A DNA stretch of 64,000 nt from Adineta vaga. Taxonomy: Eukaryota; Rotifera. The DNA is taken from positions 3,224,001-3,288,000 of the forward strand of contig CP075493.1 in assembly GCA_021613535.1 (NCBI GenBank). The letters are read 5' to 3'. This document shows positions 46,002-58,353 of the stretch, one piece after another. A program made the translations under genes and the position numbers. The notes under the pieces are model-generated. The model made no database searches and was not told where the DNA came from. It saw only the letters and a program-made list of their open reading frames with translations. Position 1 is the stretch's first letter. Every line of letters starts with the position of its first letter.

Positions 46002-47524
46002 ATGGATTCATTAATAAATTATGTTCGATCGACATCCCTTCGAAATCGAATCTTTTTCGGTCTATCAATTTTTTGTCCACTTGCATTTATTTCCAAATAT
46101 AGTTTTTCGAATAATCCAACATTGATATTTTGTACAGCTATTCTTGCCATTGTTCCATTAGCTGCATTTGCTACTGAAGCCACGGAAAGTGTTGCTCAAT
46201 ATTGTGGAAATTTTTTTGGAGGTTTTTTAAATTCAGGACTAGGCAATGTAGCCGAACTTATATTTACGATTGTTGCATTAAGAAAAGGTTTAATTAATGT
46301 TGTTAAAGCATCAATTTTAGGAGCAGTGACAAGTAATGTCTGCGTAGGTGTTGGATTAGGTATGTAGAAATATAAATTGATCGTTATTGATGATTAATTG
46401 TTATTTTTTAGCTTTATTTTTCGGTGGTTTACGTTTCAAAGAACAGACATTTGGTGAAAAATTAGCTGGTATCAATGCTGCTTCACTTACCTGTTTAATA
46501 ATTGTTATTTTATGTACGATAAAAAAAGAGACGAACGCATAAATCTTTTCGTTACAAATGAAAAATTGATCACTTTTGTTCTTAGGTCCATCAGCATTAA
46601 AAATTTCATTAGGATCAGATGTGATGACTTCGAAAATAATGCGTCGATTCTCATATGTTAGTGCACTAATACTTTTCATACTTGGCATTCTTAATATTAT
46701 ATTTGCTTGGAAAACACATTCATATTTATATACTGCAGATATAAAGCGTAAAACTGAGACAAAACGTCGTGCTCAAACTGCTTTATCAATGATGGCTCTT
46801 GATCGTTCACCATCACCTTTACATAGTCCATCAAATCATGAGTCAATCATTGAAATAGAACCTAAAAAACCTGTTCAATTCTATTTACTTATCAAAGAGT
46901 AAAACATGACTTCTTTCTCAATGAGTAATCTTCTTTGTCACTCTAGTATAAGTTCATTGATATTAACTACAATATTAATCGTATGTTTATGTCAATTTAT
47001 TGTTGATAGTCTCGAAGGTGCTATTGAACAATTACATATTAGTTCAAGTTTTACAGCAGCTATTATTCTTCCACTAGTCAGTGCAATTATTGAATTTACT
47101 ACTTGTATATCTTGTGCATTGAAAAATAAGATTGAACTCAGTATGTAACAAGAAAAGTTCTCTCTAATTATATTTTTTACAATCAAAATGTTTTTCTTAG
47201 CTATAGCAGTTACACAAAATTCGACATCACAAATCTTATGTTTTATTGCTCCAATAACATTAGCAGCGAGTAATTTTATATTCTATAAAGAATCTAATGA
47301 TGAAACAAATATTGGTCTTGATTTTGATTTTAAACCATACGATTTGATTAGTACGATATTCTCGGTTGCTATTTGTAAGCAAATGAAGATAGACATACAT
47401 ATTTGACATTTAGTATCATTCAGGTAATAGTGTATTGAATGGTAATTCGAATTGGATGCAAGGAATTCAATTGTTATTAGCTTATGGAACAATTGCAACT
47501 GGTTTCTTTTACATGCCTTTTTAA
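46002..47524 (+). CDS. CAX-type cation/proton antiporter (Ca2+/H+ exchanger family)
   Basis: Six exons join to 413 residues: 46002-46359, 46412-46513, 46586-46898, 46947-47140, 47201-47374, 47424-47524. The first signature is classical: GNVAELIFTIVALRKGLINV with SILGAVTSNV, the c-1 motif that lines the ion path (Asn82, Glu85), followed by ALFFGGLRFKEQ. The second half has PLVSAIIEFTTCISCALKNK, TQNSTSQILCFIAP and the C-terminal NSNWMQGIQLLLAY. About eleven membrane helices and a cytosolic loop (MALDRSPSPLHSP) are visible. CAX proteins move Ca2+ out of the cytosol into acidic stores against H+; they occur in fungi, plants, protists and some invertebrates. The c-2 motif is altered. Confidence 0.85.
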
Positions 47525-47561
47525 AATGGTGAAGTTTTGGTTGAGATATATATTTTTGAAT

Positions 47562-48972
47562 TCACGGAGAAATACAATTGAAAAATTCTTCTTCCTTAAT
47601 CGTTTCATTTAAGATGAATTGTGAATCTCGAAGTTTTTGTTGTTTGACTTTAAATGAATAAACAACTCGATCCCAAAAACCTGCTTTCGTCGGTAAAATG
47701 ACTTCCTGTGACGAACGTTTTGATGATGATATGGATAATCTTTTATCTTCTACTTTATCCCAAAAAGGTAAATCATCATCAAAGAAACTTTCAGCTTCTT
47801 TATTAAGATCAATAAATGTCGTTGGATCGAAGCGTGTATCAATAAGTTGATTGTTATTATTATTCTTATCATCATTACTGTTGTTGTTCTCTGTTTTGAT
47901 ATAATCCAGACGATATCGTTGTCGACGTGGAATAAATGGTGCAGAAATTAAATGATAGTTTTGGTTTTTTTCGATATATTCCTAAAACAAGAACAAATTT
48001 TTGAAATTCTCATTTCATTTAGCAAATTTATGATCAAAATTATTCATCTTACAATTGGTCTTAGTTTTGTTCGATAATCTTCAATTTGTGCTTTGATATT
48101 TGGATCAATTTGTTTCATTTGAGCAACAATATGACTAATACTTGGTCGATGACTATTTGTCGATGAATGTGTACGATCATATTCAGCTATTTGCTGTCGA
48201 ACTTCAAGTAAAGTTTTTTCTAAACGATTGCGATAGTTTTGAACAGCAAGTGATGGTAATTCTCGATGTGATTTGAATGTATTTCCGCCATATAAATCTT
48301 GCTTAAGTTTTTTTAAATCATGTCGAATTCTTAATAGACCACGTTGAGTACGATAACGAAATTTCTTATGTCGAAATGGACGATGTTGGATGAAAAGATT
48401 TTCGTGTGGAATCTTTTTCTTCACATGAAGTATATTAAAAAATTTTGGTTCAATTATATCTGTATAGGGATAAGGAGATTCTTTTAGATCATAAGTTAGA
48501 AGATTTGGTGGATGTAGCATTTGTGCCATACGAATTAATTGAAGTTTTTCTCGTTGATTTCTAGCAAAGGAAAAACGATCCGCCGGTTCTGATGAATTCA
48601 ATATGGAACTATTTGTAAGTGTTACATTCGTTTCATCTAAATCAGTAATAATATCTTCCATATCTTGATGTATAGAAAGTAATGTTTTCGCTATAACTTC
48701 ATTCCATTGAGTAATACTTTCATCAGATACATCACTACTTGATTGACGAAGTTTTTTATGAAATACTTCACGTAATTTATCACGTTTTCTCATCGATTTC
48801 TGCAACGAATTGTTGTTGTTGTTGTTGTTCGTATCTAATGAATTTTCTGATGTAACAATGGCAAAAAATTCTGCTTCATCATTTTCTATACTTAGTTGTA
48901 TATGAATTTGTCGTGCTGGTGAAGGAGCAAAATGAACATGTTTCGATGAAGATAAAGGAGCAATAGTTGAAC

Positions 48973-49024
<52 letters not shown>

Positions 49025-49228
49025 GTCGTCGTCGTCATTCGATGAACTTTCTTCAAACGATGCTGATTCTGAATCTGTTGATGTTCTGTTACTTCGCATA
49101 CTTAATTCAGGTGTAAAATATTCTTCATGAATGGAGTTTCTATGAAAATAGCTTGATATTGAACTTGATTTTGATAATGATGAACGAAGAGCAGCAGTCG
49201 GGAGAGTCGAAAGAAGAGTCGAATCCAT
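47562..49228 (-). CDS. Unrecognised protein with a long acidic Asp run
   Basis: Exons 48053-49228 and 47562-47981 (71-nt intron) join to 531 residues. Residues 1-60 are Ser/Thr-rich; residues about 64-85 are a run of about 21 Asp encoded by (GAT/GAC)n. Directly after it KHVHF fits the RVxF-type docking motif for protein phosphatase 1 ([RK]-x-[VI]-x-[FW]), an inference from sequence only. The middle is basic and helical (SMRKRDKLREVFHKKLR), and a Trp-Asp motif occurs twice near the C-terminus (LPFWDKVEDK; AGFWDRVVYS). No membrane segment or signal peptide. No family recognised. The stop lies 37 bp from that of the antiporter gene. Confidence 0.7.
48973..49038. repeat. Coding (ATC)n trinucleotide repeat
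   Basis: About 21 consecutive trinucleotides, mostly ATC with a GTC end, encoding the Asp run on the minus strand. It is likely length-polymorphic. Confidence 0.85.
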
Positions 49229-49967
49229 TTTATATACGATTGTAACGAATAACCAAAAAAGAACGTTTTGAGATGAAACAGATGATTAATATAGACATAT
49301 TTCATATTTCTACGCTTCACTTATTTCAAAAGAACTATTTTTTTCTCTTTCTACATTTTGATTCATATGCGATATGAATGTAAAAATAAAATGTACGGAC
49401 GATACAATAAACGCAATTATATGATCGATCTATCGATCAGTAATACTGAAAATATTCTAAAATGGACTTTATTGAGTACATTGGATGAATTTTTTCCAAG
49501 TCATCAACACAGTTTACTTCAATCATGAATCTTAATTAATTCCGAAAGTTAATTACAATTGAAATACATTATTTAGTTTCTTCCGACGCATCAATCCTTT
49601 CTCTATTCTTGATTTTATGCTTGTATTTACAGATAAATATTTATTACAGCTCTGAGTAAGAATTACTAAGAGTAAATATTCTTTTACGTCATCAGATACA
49701 GTGTGTTACATTTTCGATTCGAATAAAAGTTTGAATAATGGGTAACTACATACGCCCGTCGGTACTCAAATCGATGGTTGCTGGAACAAGAAATAATGAT
49801 TCTCTCGATATACTACATTATGTAAATAGTTCTAAAAGGACAATCTATTTTAGCGATTTTCTTTTTCGTTCTATACAGAACACAAAATATATATACATGT
49901 GACTAAATAACTATTACTATTATATTTATACGTAGACATTTTTTTTTATCAAAACAAACCTTCGAAT
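49229..49967. other. Divergent intergenic region
   Basis: A 739-bp spacer between divergent genes (minus at 49228, plus at 49968). No exon, no clear promoter element beyond AT-rich DNA. Confidence 0.4.
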
Positions 49968-50285
49968 ATGCCATCCGAACAAGAAGCAATAAAAGTTCTT
50001 CCAACTGATGTTGATATGAATGGAATAACAGATGCATTTAATGATCCTGTACAAATTTTTCGTATGTTAGATAAAAATAATGATGGACGTATAACAAAAG
50101 AAGATTTACAAGTTCTATTGGAACAATTTGGTATTCATGGAATGGCTTCTAGCGTTCTATCAAGATATATTTTTAAACAATTAGATGCAAATAATAATGG
50201 TTCAATTGATTCAAGTGATTTAATCAATGTTGGTAATCTTCTTTGGAATTTATATCAACAAAAACAAAATCTCGCTAATAATTGA
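49968..50285 (+). CDS. Small EF-hand calcium-binding protein
   Basis: A single-exon frame of 105 residues. Two EF-hand loops are visible: DKNNDGRITKED (about 35-46) with Ca-coordinating residues at positions 1, 3, 5 and 12 (Asp in place of Glu at 12), and DANNNGSIDSSD (about 73-84) with Asp at 12. Each is flanked by helices (QIFRML..., DLQVLLEQFG; SRYIFKQL..., NLLWNLYQQK). Calmodulin-like sensors usually have Glu at position 12; Asp there lowers Ca2+ affinity or allows Mg2+. The protein has only one EF pair and no signal peptide, so it is cytosolic. Function not assignable. Confidence 0.8.
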   Translation: MPSEQEAIKVLPTDVDMNGITDAFNDPVQIFRMLDKNNDGRITKEDLQVLLEQFGIHGMASSVLSRYIFKQLDANNNGSIDSSDLINVGNLLWNLYQQKQNLANN

Positions 50286-50970
50286 TTCTTTCGAATTTAA
50301 TCAAGCAATCCATATTTTATGAAACGTCGTCTTCATCATTATTATTATATGAATAAAATTTGAAAAGAAAACAACAACTTTAGTATCTCCTCACTTTATT
50401 GCAGTTTTTTAAAATCCGAAACACACATATCCAATCAAATAATAAATATATGTATATATATATTTCTATCAATATATTCTTGTGTTTGTGATTCTCTTTC
50501 ACTTGCTTCACATACACTTAACAACATTGAAAAGAAGAGCGAAACAGAGAAGAAGAAAAAGAGAGAAAAAAAACGAATATGGGAAAACAACAATAAAAAT
50601 AAAATTGCTGCCGCAGTGACTGCGTGCATACGCACAAAACAAAAACAAAAGAGAAACAAAAAAAACGTTCATATGTATATTTAGATTGTGCATGTAGTCA
50701 TCAATGATAATAATAATAAAAAACAGATATAAGTAATGTGATGTTTTTTTTGCTTTTGTTTTTCTCATATCAGAATAATAACCAATAGCCAATGGCCAAA
50801 CCAACAACATTTAACAGTGCAAAGAACAACAAATAAAACAAAACAGAAGAAAAAAAGTCAACCCATTCATAGGGAAAAAAAACGAATATATATATATATA
50901 TATGTATAGAGATATAGATATAGAAATGGTTTGTTTTGGTTTTCTTTCTTTGTTGAAATTTATCTCACTG
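50286..50970. other. 3' flanks of the EF-hand and FNDC3 genes
   Basis: Includes TA-rich runs near 50450 and 50888-50903 and A-rich stretches. No coding exon found. Confidence 0.5.
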
Positions 50971-53900
50971 TTATTGTTTTATTTCGGGGGAAGAAAAAAA
51001 TGTATTATCAACGGAGATTGATGAATCATTATTGTACTTTGAATAGACAACATTGGCAAAAATGGCAATAAATATCGCTAATAAAGCAAAACCAACAGAG
51101 ATAACAAATGCCCATTGTTGATCAGTCAATGTTCGACTTTCAAATAATTTCATTGATTTCAATTTTTGAGAGGTAACTAAACGTATTCGATTGATCAATG
51201 AACTTTGTCGATCATTTATATCAGATTTTAATAAACGATTATCTAATGCTTTCGATGCCGTTAATGCAGCAGCTAAATCTTCAGGTCGTGGTAAAACGAA
51301 ATGTGTTGCTGGACTAAATGGACTATTTAATGCTAAACCTTCATTGGTTGTACGAATAGCACATACACGTGCACGATAATCAACACCGGATTCTAAATTA
51401 GTGGCACGATAGGACGTTAATTCACCATGATATAGTTCTGTATAATCAGTTTCTTTTCGATAGATTTGAAGTTGTAATACATAACTAATTGTATCTTTGC
51501 CAAGTGGTTTATGAGCTTGCCAATTAAATACACATGAAGTAGATGTAATTTCAGTAATATTTGGTGCTAAATAAACAAATTTGATGAATTTATAAAGCAA
51601 TTATTAAATACTAACCTTTTAAAGCATTTGGCGGTGCTTTTGTTGTTGAACATGTGAAGATTTCTGACCATGGACCAGCACCTGTATCATTTTTTGCACA
51701 TATACGAAAATGATACGATGTATTCTCTTGTAATTTATTGATTTTATGTGATGCTGTATTTCCCGTATAAATACAATTGAAACTAAACGAAAAAACAAGA
51801 ATTTTATTTTCATACGAACAAGTCTTTTTTTTATTGTTGTATACTTACGTTCCATCTTTATTTTCCATTTCAATTAGATAAGTTATCATACGTGTCGATG
51901 ATGATGTCTGATCAGGATTATTTGTATTTATTGAACTGGTACATTTAATTGGATTCCATTTTAATTTTAATGAATTATATGTCGCTGCAGCACATTCAAG
52001 TTGAGGAGCATCTGGTGGTAAACTTCTTGTTTGACATTTAACAGTTGAAGAATATGGACCTTGTCCAATAGTATTCACTGCACGTATACGAATTCTAATG
52101 AAAAACATATTCGAAAAGAAAATTTCAATCAATCAATCATTCAATCTTACCTATATGCTGTATCAGGTAATACTTCATCAATAATATATTCAGTCAAATC
52201 TGGACTAGCAAAAATCAATTCTTTTTCACCAATATCAATGTAATAACCCGTTATGGGTGAACCATTATTCGATGGTACTTTCCAAGTAATTGACATTGAT
52301 GTCGATTTAGGAACAACTTTCACTGATGTAACAATAGATGGTGGAGTAGCTGGCGTGACACATGATACTAACATACTATATGGACCAGGACCAGCTGTAT
52401 TCACTGCCTAGAAATACAAAATCAATATGTTTTCAATATCGAAATCATGGCAATATTCTCTTTTCTTTTACCTGTACTCGGAAAAAATAATGTGTAACCG
52501 GAATAAGACCTTTCACTTCATAGAAACAATTAGTACCACAATAGAGTTGCATGAATGAATCACTTTCTTTTCGAGACCATTCAAGACGATATTCAGTTAT
52601 CGTTCCGCCATTATTTACACCTTCTTCCCAACTTATATAGGCACTGTTTGCTGTACGACATTCAACTGAAATATTTCGTGGTGCCTCAGGTACACCAGGA
52701 CCAGAAAGAACATCAAGATATTCCGACCATGGACCAGCCTATGAAAATCATATGAAATAATTTGTTTTCGTTTCTTTTTCTATTCGAATGGCATACTCCT
52801 GCTCGATTGAATGCTCGAACTTGAAATAGATATGGACGACCGGGTAATAAACCAGCAACGACACAATCAAGATTGTGACCACGATAAACAATACGTGATG
52901 AATTATCAGAATTAATTACTTGAACTTCAAATTCTATAACCGGTGAACCACCATCATAATCAGGATAAGCTAAAAATAGATGAACATGTTTAATGCTTAG
53001 TATTAATCATCATGATTAACGTTTCTTAGACGTGCTTCTGATCTGATTTATCAGATATTTTCAATTTATCTCTAATTATTCATTAGTTTTAGTACATTGA
53101 GTATTCTTCTTATATAGTAAATGAAAATTTCTATATCACATACCCCAACGAAGATGTAAAGAATTTGCTTTTGGTTTGCCCGAAATCTTTGGTGGATGAC
53201 ATGACGTAGGTGCTACTGCTGGTGTTTTTATCTGAGTAATATCCGATGGTTCGCTATGACCACCAATACTTGAACAAGATAAACGTAAAGAATACAAATG
53301 ACCAGGTATTAATTGTTCAAGTAGATATTCAGTATCTAAACCATTATAAATCACATGAAAACCTAGAAAATACCATAAATAAATTGAATCATTTAATTTT
53401 TCATTCTTTCTTACCTTTTGATTCTTCAAGTTCTAAATGATATTGTTGAATCTCTGCTCCACCATTATCTCTTGGTGGATCTAAAATGAATTATTGTATT
53501 TATGTGAGAATACGAAAAATAGAAATGTTTTACCCCAAACTATACGACATTGCGTAGCTTGAATATGTCCTTTTATTCGAGGTTTTGCCGGTGGATCGGG
53601 TCGATCAGGTAATGTTTTATATGTCGCAATTTGAGAATAATTACTTTGTCCTTCTTGATTATGTGCTGACAACTAAAAATTAAATTCGAATCGATATAGA
53701 AATCAAACGAGAGAAATAATCAATTACTCGAAATTTATATTCAGTATTTCGATATAAATCTGTCACAGTATAAGTTAATAAAGATCCAGTATATTTATTA
53801 CGAAAATAATTCGATTCATCATTCATTTGTAATGTAAATGTTTCATCACTAGGTCGACTTGTCCAATTCAATGTTAAAGTTTTTATACCTTTATCTAATA

Positions 53901-56900
53901 ACATTGGAGGATCAGGTTCAGGAGGTATAGTACCTAAGGTACTGAATCGAATTGTTTCACTAAATTCACTGAAAAACAAAAACAACATTGAATTATATTT
54001 ATTTACTTAGTTTATCTTTACCTTCGTCCAATACTGTTCTCAGCAGCCAAACGAAACTTATAAAATGTTGCAGGTGTTAATTTATTTAACATAAATTGTT
54101 TCTTTATTCCACGATAGACTTCAATAAATTCTCGTCCTTTTCCCTAAAACATAATATGCATTTAAAAGAAATCGAAGATTTATTTTTACGAAAAACAAAC
54201 TTCATCATATTCAAGAATGTAATTGCTTATTTTTGAGCCATTATCAGCTGTTGCTGTCCATTTTAATGTAAGAGAATTTTTTAATCGACTACCCAATAAT
54301 TTTGGTGGAGTAGGTCGATCAGGTTCACATTGTTCCGTTACAAATGGAACGGGATTGGTATATTCACCTTTACATGAATCAATACAAGCACATACTCTTA
54401 AGAAAGAAAACAAGTTCTTCAATCGAAATAAATTTCAATAGAAAATATCATTACTTTAAATGGTATTCTGTTGCAGGTTTCAGATCTTTTAAAGTTATTT
54501 CAATAGCATCACCACTAAAAGAAAACGAATGTTTGTGAAAAGAAATTGTGAGTTAGATTTTACCAATAAACTTGTTTATATTTCGCATCTTTGCCTTTAT
54601 CTGACAATAATAGTTCGAATATAAGATTTGTAAAATCAATGGAATAATCCGATTGAGATGATGTTGATGAAGTTTCACGTGGTGGTTGAATTCTTACTAA
54701 TGCACTTCGACTTTCAATATCTTGAATCTAATTTTTATAAAAACAAAAAAGAAAGATAGTTTCTTGAAAATTGTTTCAAAAATAATATACTTACAATCAG
54801 TGGAGATAGTTTCGACAAGGTTTTTTCGATAGTTTGTCGTTCTTTATCAAATTCTGCTGTAGTTACTAAATCGACAGATTCATTTGTTGGTTGAACAACC
54901 ATATCCGAATAAAATGTTGGATAATGCGCTGATGGGTGGTGATGATGATGATGATGTTGAGATTTATGTGAACCATCTAAATCAATTGAGATTTATGTTA
55001 AATGTATTTATATAAAATAGATGAGAAACTTTTACGAAAAAAAAGACCTATGAGAAATTTTGTGTTTAAACGTATTTGTCGATAACTCTTAATCGGAAAA
55101 GTTTGATTAAAATGATTTTCCATTAAATCAATTATTTCTTTTCTTTTTGTCGTCGAATATAAAATCGAGCGCTTTTTTTTCCTTCAATATACTTACTCAT
55201 ATTAATATTATTTACATAGGAATTTTTATTCGAATGTGATGGAAGAATACGTCGTTTTGGCCCACTATTATTTAAATTTCTTCCATTTGAATTTCCTCCT
55301 CCTCCCGTAGTCGGACTACAATGATTATTGTTTGTATTATATACAGATGAACCATGCTGTTGGTTATTGGTTGCATCAGTTGATGAGGTATTAATAGATG
55401 TATTGCCTCCGATGGAAGTTGGAGTTGACGAACCATTACTATCCGCGGCAAGATGAAGTAAATTATGTGATGCTAAATAGAAAAAGAAATATTCTCGATA
55501 TTAGTTTGCCTTTGAAAAACTCCATGTGTCGTACGATTAGTTGTAGATGATGATATTGATGAAGAAGTATGATTACAAGGAGAACGTGAAGGATATGTTA
55601 ATGTATCAGTTGGATAAGGTCCATAAACATTTGAATTATGATATTGTGAAGGATGACCATAAAGTCCATTGTATGGTGATGGAGGATAACCGGTATGCTA
55701 GAAAAGAAGTAGAGAATGAATTGTCTGTTTTTGTCTAGTGAAGAATATGAATTTACTAAATGATGATGAGGTGGTGGCGGTGGAGGTGGAGGTGGTCCTG
55801 GTTGTGACATAATAACATGTGTTAATACACCATTCTCGTCTAGAACTTGTTGAACCATATGTCCAGGTGGTAAATGTAAAGGCAATGGAAAAGCTGGTCC
55901 GTTCTCTGAGATCATTCTCACTGTTGCAGGACCTAAAAATATACAGTAAGATTAATTCACTATCGATCGATATGATAAAGAGATACGATAAAGAATGAAA
56001 CAAATTGTCAAACTTTTCTTTCCATTTCCTTTTCTTTTTTTTCTTCCTTTTGTATTCAAGGTACACTAAGCTTAGTAAAAAGGTCATTGATATTATACGA
56101 AGTAGAAGGAAGAGAGAGAGAGAGAGAGAGACAGAGAGATAGAGAAAAAAACAGCAGCTATTTGTCACGACTGGTCGGATCGTGGGCGAATAACTGATTC
56201 GATGAATGGTACGATGACGTCAATTAAAGACAACAATCCTATCACCGATTATCTCTATCCAGGCACTGTTGCTAGAGAAGAGAACGATTAGTAAATACAA
56301 CGATAAATCGAGTATTGCTAATCTTTTATCTTTCTATATCCATAGAATATTGCTGCTTATACTTATACTATTCTTGCGGTTAGAACCATGTGTAGTCTGC
56401 ATCAATCATAATCATGCATTACTATTTTGTACGCTATACTCCCTCATAGGATATACGAGTACAATATTATGATGATGATGATGAATCATATATATATATA
56501 TATATATATGTGTGAAGAAGAAAAGAAAGAATTCGAAAACCTAAGAATTTTTTCTTCTCCAGTATCTTTCTATCTTTAGTATCAATTAATTTCGTAAAGA
56601 AAAACAGGAAAAAAAAGGCATTTACTATTTTGATAAAACATACTCTGTTGTTGTTGCGTAGTCATATGCGCAACAAACCATGAATGTAATTGATCATGAC
56701 TGGAAGTCGTTGATGATGATGATGAATGTATTTCGCTACTACCATTCGAATTACTATTATTATTATTATTCTGATTAAAATGAAAACGATATGGTTGAGG
56801 AGGGAAATATGGATGAGATACATGAGGTGGTGAAGGTGTTGCAGGAATTAATAAACGTTGATGCTTGGATGAATCTGGTGATGATGTATTGGATGAGCCG

Positions 56901-58353
56901 GATGATGTGGGTGGATAAAATCCATTTTTTGAAAATGATCCCATTTCATACATGATCACCGTTTCGATATTGATTTTTGACAAGAAGATGTTCTCTACAC
57001 GCGTGTATCTCTGCCATAGGTTGTAGTTGTCCAATATACTTTCTTTTTTTGCAGTATGAATGTGTACTCTTGCTCGTTGTTCTTTTCTTTTTCTTTCTTT
57101 ATCTCCCTCTGTCTGTTTCTCCTCTCTCTCTCTCTTCTTTTCTCTTTCTCTTGCTTTTTCCTGTACACACAATTAGAATAACTGAAGAACGAGCGACAAC
57201 GAATGTACATAGACTACATACACAAGAACGGAACTCTCACTTCTGCCACAACTCCTATTCGTTCGTTTGTCTTCAATAGTGTTCTTTTCCCTCTTCTTCT
57301 GTTCTTCTTCTTCTTCTTCTTGTTCTATCAAACTTCCCATTCATCAATATGCAATGCATAAAAATAAACATATACAATAGTCGTCGAACGACCATCAACT
57401 AAGGACGATATTTGTTTTCGTGAAAAGCATCTTATTCTTATTCTTATTCTTCTTTGCTTTGTTAGAGGAAAGACAAAAAAAACAGTACATATCTCTTCAT
57501 ACAGCTGACCATCACATCTATCTATCCAGATATATGTTCTTATCTAGAGAAAAGTTCATTTATTGATTAAGTCTACGAGAAATAAAGGCCAGATATCATA
57601 ATCATTTATCAGAATTTTTTTATCTGAAAAGACCTTGTCAATTGTCACTTTAGATACGCCCTACCAAATTAACTAGACATCTTACACTCCAGGCATTAAT
57701 ATGATACATATCTCGAACTAAAAAGAAAATGATAACTAGAGAAAAAGAAGAAAAAAAAACAACAAACTGCTTTCATCAATCAATTGTTTTGACAACATAA
57801 ATATCGTTTGTTTTCTAGTTCTATACTAGTCAATCATGATAAACAAATCGGATATGATATACAAGTTATGTATCACAAAGAAAATAGTAACAATTTATAT
57901 ATCGAAATACAATAACTTGTTCAAACAACGTTATTACATTGAAATCAACTTACCATGTACTTCTTTGACTTCATTATCAATTTGAACACGAAAAATCTGT
58001 CCAGGTTTAACAAGAATTCGAGCAACAGATGGACGTGTTGTACCTAACGATGAATCTGTTGAAATTGCTTCGGTGAATGATGCATCAGCAGTGATCATAT
58101 TTATTGAATTGATTGTTGATAGATCTGTTTCTATTATATCATCTTCATTATTTAGATTATTATCATTTGTAATTTTCATATGATTTTCATTGGATTCAGA
58201 AGTTGGTCCTTGTTCTTGAAGTTTTTCTTCTGAATCAATAAGATCAGTCGATGTCATTGATGTTGATGCAATATTTGTTTCTTGATATTCAAGATCATTG
58301 ATTTGTTCAGATAAATCACTTGTTGAAGCCATTGAAATACTATGAATAAACAA
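50971..58353 (-). CDS. FNDC3: FNDC3-type fibronectin type III membrane protein, 19 exons
   Basis: Nineteen exons join to about 1362 residues from Met 58332 (58353 adds seven): 57954-58332, 55757-55932, 55535-55697, 55197-55472, 54795-54976, 54564-54727, 54455-54514, 54201-54396, 54022-54143, 53728-53968, 53534-53672, 53415-53480, 53144-53362, 52797-52969, 52472-52738, 52151-52407, 51849-52094, 51616-51782, 50971-51566. The N-terminal FNDC3 signature is VKPGQIFRVQIDNE, GPATVRMISENGPAFPLPLH and LPPGHMVQQVLDENG, then nine Pro. About nine FN3 domains follow (SLTLKWTATADNGSKISNYI; AVNTIGQGPYSSTVKCQT), then a tail anchor WAFVISVGFALLAIFIAIF. FNDC3 proteins are Golgi/ER tail-anchored proteins, needed in mouse for spermatid-Sertoli adhesion. 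Human paralogues are about 1200 residues. The 217-nt intron 54977-55196 is the longest of the short ones; the first is 2 kb. Confidence 0.92.
56110..56131. repeat. (AG)n microsatellite
   Basis: A GA dinucleotide run inside the first intron of FNDC3. Confidence 0.8.
56485..56509. repeat. (TA)n microsatellite
   Basis: A TA dinucleotide run after a short (GAT)n stretch, in the first intron of FNDC3. Confidence 0.8.
56626..56953 (-). CDS. Possible alternative first coding exon of FNDC3
   Basis: Inside the 2-kb first intron a frame from ATG 56953 (MYEMGSFSKNGFYPP) runs 109 codons plus one base to a donor GTAAATG at 56625. Phase 1 is exactly that of the main first exon, so it can splice to the exon at 55932, giving SMFYQNSPATVR. 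Its content (Pro/Ser-rich, SPPHVSHPYFPPQPYRFHFN, Asn and Ser runs, TTQQQQ) resembles the disordered Pro/Tyr-rich N-terminal part of FNDC3. It would lack the VKPGQIFRV segment. It could also be an internal cassette exon only if an upstream acceptor exists; none is obvious. Confidence 0.5.

Noticed and set aside
57001-57172. N-terminal extension of the FNDC3 alternative exon from 57172
   Set aside because: It is encoded by an AG-rich tract (EREKKREREEKQ-like) and probably reflects low-complexity 5' UTR; the Met at 56953 is a better start.
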